From assembly GCA_003241285.1 (NCBI GenBank), contig QFOT01000056.1, forward strand, positions 1 to 12,810: a DNA stretch of 12,810 bases, given 5' to 3'. Made by a program: the position numbers and the translations under genes. Shown here one piece after another: positions 1-5,731 of this stretch (position 1 is the stretch's first letter; every line of letters starts with the position of its first letter). The stretch comes from Micavibrio aeruginosavorus. Its GTDB lineage: Bacteria; Pseudomonadota; Alphaproteobacteria; Micavibrionales; Micavibrionaceae. Under the pieces are notes generated by a model. The model searched no databases, had not been told where the DNA came from, and was given only the letters and a program-made list of their open reading frames with translations.

Positions 1-147
1 TGCGCTTACGACATTGCTCTCCGCAGGCAACATTGAGCTCTTGCTCAAAATTGCCGTACCGCAATAACCCGTCAGGACCACACCACCTAGCAATATTGCC
101 CGGAGCAGTCGCCCCCGCCACTTGCTGTTTTCTTTTTCTGTACCCAT
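1..147 (-). CDS. N-terminus of an exported or membrane-anchored protein (partial, cut at left edge)
   Basis: An ATG at 147 opens a frame that stays open for 49 codons to the window edge. The product begins with a charged stretch (MGTEKENSKWRGR), followed by a hydrophobic segment at about residues 14-36 (LLRAILLGGVVLTGY and on). This fits an uncleaved signal anchor or a signal peptide. A cysteine at residue 29 follows T-G-Y, which is a poor lipobox, so a lipoprotein is possible but not supported. No clear Shine-Dalgarno precedes the ATG; the nearest AG-rich bases (agggtc) are about 20 nt upstream. From memory, a lytic transglycosylase often lies near udg and ETF-QO in alphaproteobacteria, but nothing visible here proves that identity. 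The frame, start codon and N-terminal composition are seen; the function is unknown. Confidence 0.5.
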   Translation of the reverse strand, partial: MGTEKENSKWRGRLLRAILLGGVVLTGYCGTAILSKSSMLPAESNVVSA

Positions 148-434
148 AGCGGAAGAACAGATAGGGACCCTGAAGTAAAAAGTCCAGAAAAAAACAATAA
201 AACACAAATGGTTAATGCGATGCATTCAGCTAAGCCGCTGAAATTATTAGTAAAATTATACACAGCCCATGTATTTTTTTCAGGACAAGAGTATATAAAA
301 TTTCCCTATTCTGGAATAATTATACAAATTACTCGATTCTTAAACCTGATACCTACAACCTTACTAAAAAATTTTAATGAATACAGAATTAAATTTGATG
401 AATACTGTATTCAACCACATGAATACTATAAAAC
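148..434. other. AT-rich intergenic region upstream of the left partial gene
   Basis: This spacer lies between the stop of the minus-strand uracil-DNA glycosylase gene and the start of the next minus-strand gene. It is much more AT-rich than the flanking genes. On the minus strand, TATAAT hexamers occur at 260-255 and 324-319, but neither has a convincing -35 hexamer at 16-18 bp. The right end carries the TGAATAC array listed separately. No hairpin terminator for udg is visible. A plus-strand open frame starting at 208 has no ribosome site and runs antisense into udg, so it is not called. Confidence 0.6.
377..426. promoter_or_regulatory. Candidate operator array: 21-bp-phased TGAATAC half-sites with a 15-bp palindrome
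   Basis: The octamer ATGAATAC occurs at 377-384, 398-405 and 419-426, each start exactly 21 bp after the last, which is two helical turns. The central copy is the left arm of a perfect odd palindrome, TGAATACTGTATTCA at 399-413, centred on T406, so there are four half-sites in 50 bp. This is the geometry of a cooperative repressor or activator site. It lies between the end of udg and the left partial gene, about 230-280 bp upstream of that gene's start, so it more likely serves that gene than udg. The regulator cannot be named from the sequence. Confidence 0.45.
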
Positions 435-1238
435 TCAATCAGAAAGGCGTTTTTTCAGTAAAAGCATATCATTCCACGCCTGCTTTTTCTGTATTGGCGT
501 TCTCAAAAGAAAGGATGGATGAAAGGTCGGCATAACGGGAATCTCAGCGCCACCCACTTCTGTCAGCGGACGATAATTTGCCCATTTGCCGCGCAGCTTG
601 GTAATGCCCTCAACTGTATCAAGGAGCGCTTTAGCCGACACGCCGCCCATGAATACCAGTATTTTTGGCTGTATCAGCGCGATATGCCGCTCGATAAAAG
701 CAAGACTAATCTCAACCTCCGCTGGACTTGGCGTGCGGTTCCCCGGCGGCCGCCAGTTCAAAATATTCGATATATATAGAGAAGTATCGGGATCATCCGA
801 TTGGCGGGACAGGCCAATCGCGGCAAACATCCGGTCCAGCAACTGGCCGCTTACCCCGACGAAAGGCTTTCCCTGTATATCCTCGTCGCCGCCCGGCGCT
901 TCACCGATAACCATCACCTTCGCTTTCGGATTACCGTCCGAGAAAACCAGATTGGTTGCGGTTTTCCTGATTGCCAGACCATCGAAGTCCCTGATTGCCG
1001 CTTCAAGCTCGGTTAGGCTATGAGCGGATTGAGCTAATTTGAGCGCCTCGATTTTGGCGTCATTCGTCCCCAGAGGCATTTCGGAAATAATATTTATGGG
1101 GGGTGCCGATTTAAGGGCGACAACAGGGACTGAAGCCGAGGCAGAAACGGCGGCAAACCGGTCAACAGGAGCGTCCTCCAACAATTCGGTCACGCCCTGC
1201 TCCAGATACCATTCTAAAATGCTGAGGTCGCTGCTCAA
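435..1238 (-). CDS. Uracil-DNA glycosylase, family 4 type, lacking cysteines
   Basis: The product is a 267-residue base-excision repair enzyme expected to remove uracil from DNA. Motif 1 (GEAPGGDED) is at residues 112-120 and is followed by [24 protein letters not shown] lies at about 162-170, and the second catalytic motif HPS at 240-242. The N-terminal 80 residues (LEWYLEQGV..., then a low-complexity linker) match what I remember of alphaproteobacterial members. Family 4 enzymes normally bind a [4Fe-4S] cluster through four cysteines. This protein has no cysteine at all: where FxGC and C-x-PF would be expected it has FDGL (Leu88) and ISLAF (Ser178). The start is a TTG at 1238, supported by AGGA at 1250-1247. 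An in-frame stop shortly upstream leaves no ATG alternative, and the first internal ATG would remove 53 residues. It is transcribed divergently from the ETF-QO gene. Confidence 0.93.
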   Translation of the reverse strand: MSSDLSILEWYLEQGVTELLEDAPVDRFAAVSASASVPVVALKSAPPINIISEMPLGTNDAKIEALKLAQSAHSLTELEAAIRDFDGLAIRKTATNLVFSDGNPKAKVMVIGEAPGGDEDIQGKPFVGVSGQLLDRMFAAIGLSRQSDDPDTSLYISNILNWRPPGNRTPSPAEVEISLAFIERHIALIQPKILVFMGGVSAKALLDTVEGITKLRGKWANYRPLTEVGGAEIPVMPTFHPSFLLRTPIQKKQAWNDMLLLKKRLSD

Positions 1239-1246
1239 AAATCCGG

Positions 1247-1250
1247 TCCT
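1247..1250 (-). promoter_or_regulatory. Ribosome binding site (AGGA) that supports the TTG start of the uracil-DNA glycosylase
   Basis: On the minus strand AGGA lies 8 nt before TTG at 1238. No ATG or GTG exists in frame between the upstream in-frame TAA and this TTG, so this site decides the start. Confidence 0.6.
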
Positions 1251-1297
1251 AATCTTTATTTCTTTTTAGCGTGAATGGCTTATTGTTAATAGGAAAC

Positions 1298-1307
1298 ATT
1301 ATATAAT
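1298..1307. promoter_or_regulatory. Palindromic ATTATATAAT, candidate -10 element in a divergent spacer
   Basis: The 117-bp spacer between the divergent udg and ETF-QO genes contains a perfect ATTATATAAT. It presents TATAAT on the plus strand at 1302-1307 and on the minus strand at 1303-1298, so one element could serve both genes. Transcript leaders would be roughly 40-55 nt. No good -35 hexamer is seen at the usual distance on either strand (CTTATT at 1279-1284 is the plus-strand candidate). The call therefore rests on the -10 match and position only. Confidence 0.4.
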
Positions 1308-1322
1308 CAAAGATAAAACCCG

Positions 1323-1337
1323 AATTATTCCATAATT
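1323..1337. promoter_or_regulatory. AT-rich inverted repeat AATTAT-tcc-ATAATT in the ETF-QO leader
   Basis: Perfect 6-bp arms surround a 3-nt centre, 8 bp before the Shine-Dalgarno of the ETF-QO gene and just downstream of the candidate -10. It could be an operator, but in such AT-rich DNA it may be chance. Confidence 0.22.
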
Positions 1338-1344
1338 AGATTTC

Positions 1345-1348
1345 AGGA
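1345..1348 (+). promoter_or_regulatory. Ribosome binding site (AGGA) of the ETF-QO gene
   Basis: AGGA lies 7 nt before the ATG at 1356. It favours that start over the in-frame ATG at 1386 (Met11), which has no such site. Confidence 0.6.
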
Positions 1349-1355
1349 CGTATCA

Positions 1356-2975
1356 ATGACAGAACCGAGAACAGACCGCGATAACATGGCTTACGATGCA
1401 GTAATTGTCGGAGCCGGACCGTCAGGTCTTGCCTGCGCTATCCGTTTGAAACAACTTAAGCCTGAAATGACTGTTTGTGTGCTTGAAAAAGGCAGCGAAG
1501 TCGGCGCACATCTCCTGTCTGGCGCGGTTTTTGAACCCAGAGCGCTGAACGAACTAATCCCCGATTGGAAAAACCTTGGAGCTCCGCTCACTTGCGAAGC
1601 CAAGGAAGACAAATTCCTTTTCCTGACTAAAAACAAAGCCTTTCGCCTGATGACTCCGCCGCAGATGAATAATCACGGCAATTACATTATCTCCCTCGGT
1701 AGCTTTGCCAAATGGCTGGCTTCTCAGGCCGAAAGCCTTGGCGTCGAGATTTATCCCGGCTTTGCCGCCGCTGAAATCCTCTATCACGAAGACGGCTCGG
1801 TGAAAGGCGTCGCCACCGGCGATATGGGCCTCGATAAGCACGGGAACCGTACAGATGCCTTCCAGCCCGGCCTGGAGCTTCACGCCAAGCATACCGTATT
1901 TGCCGAAGGCTGCCATGGCTCGCTGACCAAGCAACTAATCAAGCAATTTGACCTGCGAAAAAACTCCGATCCTCAGACTTACAGCCTCGGCGTTAAAGAA
2001 ATCTGGGAAATTCCAGCAGACAAACATAAGCAGGGGCTTTGCGTGCATACTATCGGCTGGCCGCTTGGCAGTGAAACCTATGGCGGCTCGTTTATGTATC
2101 ACGCCGAAAATAATCTGGTCTACATCGGCTATGTGGTTGGCCTTGACTATCAAAACCCTTATTTGTCACCTTTCGAAGAAATGCAGCGTTTTAAAATACA
2201 TCCGTATTTCCGAACTATTTTAGAAAACGGCAAACGTATTTCCTATGGCGCCCGCGCGCTGGCCGCAGGCGGTTTCCAGTCCCTGCCGAAACTCACTTTT
2301 CCCGGCGGGCTTTTGATAGGCGATACGGCAGGCTTTCTCAATGTACCCAAAATTAAAGGCAATCACGCCGCTATGAAATCCGGCATGCTGGCAGCAGAAA
2401 GCCTAGCCGAACAAATCGATACCAAGGAATGCACATCCTACCAGGAAAAATATAAAACAAGCTGGCTTTATGAAGAGCTGTATAAAGTCCGCAATATCAA
2501 ACCGGGCTTTCACAAGGGGTTATGGATTGGCCTTATTAATGCCGCTATCCAGACAATCGGCTTCTGGCGTATTCCCGTTACCTTCAAAAACCATGCAGAC
2601 CATGCCCAGCTTAAAAAAGCTGAAGATTGCAAGCCGATCGATTATCCGAAAGCCGATGGCAAACTCACTTTCGACCGCCTTTCAAGCGTCTACATATCAA
2701 ATACCAACCATGCCGAGGATCAGCCCTGCCATCTAAAACTTCGTGATCCTTCCATCCCGATCAAAGTCAATCTGCCCGTCTGGGCAGAACCTGCCCAGCG
2801 CTACTGTCCGGCCGGCGTTTATGAAATCGTAAGCGATAGCGATGGCACGAAACGCTTCCAGATCAACGCGCAGAATTGCGTCCATTGCAAAACCTGCGAT
2901 ATTAAAGATCCGAGTCAAAATATTGACTGGGTGGTTCCGCAAGGCGGCGATGGTCCAAACTATACAGGGATGTAA
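1356..2975 (+). CDS. Electron transfer flavoprotein-ubiquinone oxidoreductase (ETF-QO)
   Basis: This 539-residue flavo-iron-sulfur enzyme takes electrons from reduced ETF, loaded by acyl-CoA and related dehydrogenases, and passes them to ubiquinone at the inner membrane. The FAD Rossmann motif GAGPSG is at residues 19-24. Family signatures follow: VLEKGSEVGAHLLSG, EGCHGSLTKQL, GWPL then TYGGSFMYH, and a second FAD-contact motif, GDTAGFLNVPKIKGNHAAMKSG. The C-terminus carries the single [4Fe-4S] cluster site with Cys484, Cys508, Cys511 and Cys514, ending in PQGGDGPNYTGM as in other members. Length and all cofactor sites are complete. The gene stands alone behind its own spacer; 68 bp separate it from the next plus-strand gene. 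No etfA or etfB is in the window. Confidence 0.97.
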   Translation: MTEPRTDRDNMAYDAVIVGAGPSGLACAIRLKQLKPEMTVCVLEKGSEVGAHLLSGAVFEPRALNELIPDWKNLGAPLTCEAKEDKFLFLTKNKAFRLMTPPQMNNHGNYIISLGSFAKWLASQAESLGVEIYPGFAAAEILYHEDGSVKGVATGDMGLDKHGNRTDAFQPGLELHAKHTVFAEGCHGSLTKQLIKQFDLRKNSDPQTYSLGVKEIWEIPADKHKQGLCVHTIGWPLGSETYGGSFMYHAENNLVYIGYVVGLDYQNPYLSPFEEMQRFKIHPYFRTILENGKRISYGARALAAGGFQSLPKLTFPGGLLIGDTAGFLNVPKIKGNHAAMKSGMLAAESLAEQIDTKECTSYQEKYKTSWLYEELYKVRNIKPGFHKGLWIGLINAAIQTIGFWRIPVTFKNHADHAQLKKAEDCKPIDYPKADGKLTFDRLSSVYISNTNHAEDQPCHLKLRDPSIPIKVNLPVWAEPAQRYCPAGVYEIVSDSDGTKRFQINAQNCVHCKTCDIKDPSQNIDWVVPQGGDGPNYTGM

Positions 2976-3043
2976 TTAGCTTTAATTGGCCTATATAAGG
3001 CTCTATATTTTTAAGATAGAATATTTCAGACAGAACGGCACTC

Positions 3044-4816
3044 ATGAAACGCATCCTCCTTCTCCTGACGACCACTACGCTGGCTTTAACCGCATGCGAG
3101 GACAAGGACGGCAGATATGCCGATATCCACTGGTATGATGCTTTAAAAACCTGGATCACAGGGAAAGTGCCGGAGAAATATCTGGAACAGCAATTGACGT
3201 CTGAAGAACTGGCGATGCTGGAGCAGCAATTTACAGTGCGCAGCCCGACTGGAAGCTATCTGGCCGGACGTTTTGCGCAAAGCCGGTTCGACTGGGAAAC
3301 AGCCAGTAAATATTTCACTGAAGTCCTCGCCGACAATCCTGGCAGTATTGATCTCGAACGCCGTGCCATGGCGCTCGCAATGGGTGCAGGCCGTTACCCG
3401 GAAGCCATGGACCTTGCCCGGTCCACTCTTAAATCCGGTGAAACAGGATCTCTCCCTCGCCTCTTTCTTGCGATTGAAACATTAAAAAGCGGAAATTATG
3501 CGCAAGTATTGACCGATACGCAGAAAATTCCCGATGACGGCATCAGCGAATTCGTCAAACCCCTTTTAAAAGCCTGGGCTTCAGCCGGAACAGGTAAGCT
3601 TGATATTACCCAGCTCAACAAAAACGTCGTTCATTTTTATCACGCAATCCTGATCGCAGACTTTCTAAATGATAAGACAGCGCTTAAAAATCTGGCTATG
3701 CGCGATTATACAAATATCGGCCTATCGACCAAAAGCCTGCACCAGATTTCTGACATCTTTACACGCCATGACCTCACTGCGCAGGCGAAAGATGTTTTGC
3801 GCGGCGTCCCGGAAAGTGAAAAAGCCCAACTAGCTGAACCCGTTGACAAAATCGATACGCCAATCGAAGGCGTAGCCAGAGCGCTTTTTGATATGGCGAC
3901 CGTTTTGTATCAGGATTATCCAGACAGTGCGCGGCTATTTGCCCAGATGTCGCTTTATTTGAATTCAGGTGAAAACGATTCTCGCATTTTGATCGCCCAT
4001 ATGTCGGCACAATTTAAACGGTTTGATGAAGCAATCAGTCTTTTCAATGAGATCGATACATCGAAAGATCCGCAAATGGCCATTCGGATACAGCGCCAGA
4101 TCGCGGAGCTTCTCGAAGAGGCAGGAAAGCCGGATCAAGCCATTAAAATTCTCGAGAATGTGGTCGATAAGACAAAAGATGTAGAAGCTCAAATTCAGAT
4201 CGGCGACCTTTATAGGGAGCAGGAAAAATTTGAACTCGCCTTGAAGGAATACAACAAAGCTTTTTCACTTCTCGGAGATACCATTACCGCCAAACATTGG
4301 AATCTATTATATGCACGCGGCATAGCCAATGAACGGCTGAAGAATTGGAAAGCCGCCGAAAAAGATTTAAAATCCGCCCTTGCCCTCGAACCGGATCATC
4401 CCTACATCCTGAATTATCTGGGCTATAGCTGGACAGATCAGGGCATTAATCTCGATGAAGCAACCCGCATGATCGAAAAGGCGGTAAGATTACGCCCTGA
4501 TGACGGTTATATCGTCGATTCTCTCGGCTGGGCTTACTACAAACAGGGGAAATACAAACAAGCTTCCGAAGCGCTCGAACGCGCGATCGAGCTTTCCCCA
4601 TACGATCCAACCATCAACGATCATTTAGGCGATGCCTACTGGCAGGTCGGACGTCGCAACGAAGCCCGTTTCCAGTGGAAGCGCGCCCTCAGCTTCAAAC
4701 CCGATGCGGAATTGAATAAGAGCCTGAATGAAAAAATTGAAAATGGTCTTGCTTCAGGGACGCCCTCTCCATCGCAGACCGAGGCCAATGGCAGCAAATT
4801 CCTGACCGGCGAGTAA
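3044..4816 (+). CDS. TPR-repeat lipoprotein upstream of ispE
   Basis: The 590-residue product starts with a lipoprotein signal peptide: KR, a hydrophobic core, then the lipobox L-T-A-C with the lipidated cysteine at residue 18. The +2 residue is Glu rather than Asp, which favours outer-membrane sorting if the usual rule applies. The mature part is almost all helical tetratricopeptide repeats. A degenerate set begins near residue 70. The C-terminal repeats are near-consensus at about 416-450, 453-487, 488-521 and 523-555 (for example YIVDSLGWAYYKQGKY and INDHLGDAYWQVGRRNEA). A Ser/Gly/Thr-rich tail ends the protein. TPRs bind partner proteins, so a scaffold role at the envelope is likely, but the partner is unknown. 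The Shine-Dalgarno before ATG 3044 is weak. The stop overlaps the ispE start by one base (TAATG), indicating translational coupling. From memory, a TPR protein beside ispE recurs in alphaproteobacteria. Confidence 0.9.
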   Translation: MKRILLLLTTTTLALTACEDKDGRYADIHWYDALKTWITGKVPEKYLEQQLTSEELAMLEQQFTVRSPTGSYLAGRFAQSRFDWETASKYFTEVLADNPGSIDLERRAMALAMGAGRYPEAMDLARSTLKSGETGSLPRLFLAIETLKSGNYAQVLTDTQKIPDDGISEFVKPLLKAWASAGTGKLDITQLNKNVVHFYHAILIADFLNDKTALKNLAMRDYTNIGLSTKSLHQISDIFTRHDLTAQAKDVLRGVPESEKAQLAEPVDKIDTPIEGVARALFDMATVLYQDYPDSARLFAQMSLYLNSGENDSRILIAHMSAQFKRFDEAISLFNEIDTSKDPQMAIRIQRQIAELLEEAGKPDQAIKILENVVDKTKDVEAQIQIGDLYREQEKFELALKEYNKAFSLLGDTITAKHWNLLYARGIANERLKNWKAAEKDLKSALALEPDHPYILNYLGYSWTDQGINLDEATRMIEKAVRLRPDDGYIVDSLGWAYYKQGKYKQASEALERAIELSPYDPTINDHLGDAYWQVGRRNEARFQWKRALSFKPDAELNKSLNEKIENGLASGTPSPSQTEANGSKFLTGE

Positions 4817-5688
4817 TGCTACACGTTCTCGCTTCAGCCAAACTCAATCTTTTTTTGCACGTCACCGGCAAACGGCATGATGGCTATCATGAGCTCGACT
4901 CTCTTGTTTGCTTTGCCGATATCGGCGATGAACTTGTCGTCGAATCTGCCGATAAATTTCAATTTACCGTCGACGGTCCGTTTGCTCCTCAGCTAGCAAA
5001 TAATGACATATCAGAAAATACCGTTGTCAAAGCCGCGCATTTACTATCGGCGGCAACCAATCGGGATCTAAATCTTAAAATAACGCTCACAAAAAATCTT
5101 CCTTCCGGAGCAGGTATCGGCGGAGGCTCTGCTGATGCAGCGGCAATTTTACGCGCACTTCAAAACTTCTGGGGGGTTTCTGTAGCGGATGAAACACTGC
5201 ATAAGATTTCATTGCAGATCGGCAGCGATGTTCCTGTATGCCTTCAATCGCGGCCTGCCGTCATGCGGGGTACAGGCAATATCATTCTCCCTGCCCCGTC
5301 AATGCCGGAACTTCATACTCTATTGATCTGGCCAAGACAAAAAACGCCGACGCCTCTTGTTTTTAAAAACCGCGAAAGTAGTTTTTCAGAACCTGCCGTT
5401 TTAAAACCTTCTTATATGGATGCTGCGTCCCTGATCAGCAACCTGACTGACTACACAAGTAATGATCTAGAAAGAACGGCCACAAAACTTTTTCCCGTTA
5501 TTGATGAAGCGATGACCATGCTGAAGCAGGATAGGACATGTCTTTTTACGCGTATGAGCGGCAGCGGTTCAACTGTCTTTGGTATCTTTGAAAGTCAAAA
5601 GAATTTGGAAAAAGCGGCGAAAGCCATCAGGTCCAGCCAGCCTGACTGGTGGGTTCAGCCCTGCATTCTGAATGCAGAAAAAATTTAA
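4816..5688 (+). CDS. ispE: 4-diphosphocytidyl-2-C-methyl-D-erythritol kinase
   Basis: IspE phosphorylates CDP-methylerythritol with ATP, the fourth step of the MEP route to isopentenyl diphosphate. The 290-residue protein is a full-length GHMP kinase. The N-terminus has SAKLNLFLHVTGKRHDGYHEL with the substrate/catalytic Lys9. The ATP-binding glycine loop LPSGAGIGGGSADAA is at about 95-109, the catalytic Asp138 is in GSDVPV, and the C-terminal GHMP loop MSGSGSTVFG is at 247-256. No key residue is missing. The ATG shares its A with the stop of the preceding TPR gene and has no strong ribosome site of its own, so expression probably depends on the upstream gene. It converges with the next gene across 43 bp. 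Confidence 0.97.
   Translation: MLHVLASAKLNLFLHVTGKRHDGYHELDSLVCFADIGDELVVESADKFQFTVDGPFAPQLANNDISENTVVKAAHLLSAATNRDLNLKITLTKNLPSGAGIGGGSADAAAILRALQNFWGVSVADETLHKISLQIGSDVPVCLQSRPAVMRGTGNIILPAPSMPELHTLLIWPRQKTPTPLVFKNRESSFSEPAVLKPSYMDAASLISNLTDYTSNDLERTATKLFPVIDEAMTMLKQDRTCLFTRMSGSGSTVFGIFESQKNLEKAAKAIRSSQPDWWVQPCILNAEKI
5661..5677 (+). other. Perfect hairpin over the last codons of ispE
   Basis: CTGCATT-ctg-AATGCAG gives a 7-bp stem with a 3-nt loop, ending 11 bases before the end of the ispE stop codon. It is followed by an A-run rather than a T-run, so it is not a classical intrinsic terminator for the plus strand. It might protect the 3' end of the ispE message or simply follow from the coding sequence. 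The 43-bp gap downstream holds only a weak AATCAAA/TTTGATT inverted repeat (5693-5699 and 5726-5732). Confidence 0.35.
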
Positions 5689-5731
5689 GGTTAATCAAAG
5701 CCTTCGGATCAATAAGACAAACGAGTTTGAT

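Noticed and set aside
208..522. Plus-strand open frame of 104 codons with a heptad pattern (NEY, DEY, HEY)
   Set aside because: It has no ribosome site, lies in AT-rich spacer and runs antisense into udg. Its heptad repeat is only the translation of the 21-bp DNA repeat.
649..664. A further ATGAATAC followed by AGTATT inside udg
   Set aside because: It lies in coding sequence (KILVFMGG region), is not in phase with the array at 377-426 and has an imperfect second arm; probably chance.
2989..3001. GCCTATATAAGGC as a terminator after the ETF-QO gene
   Set aside because: Only four pairs form and the T-run is not adjacent; too weak to call.
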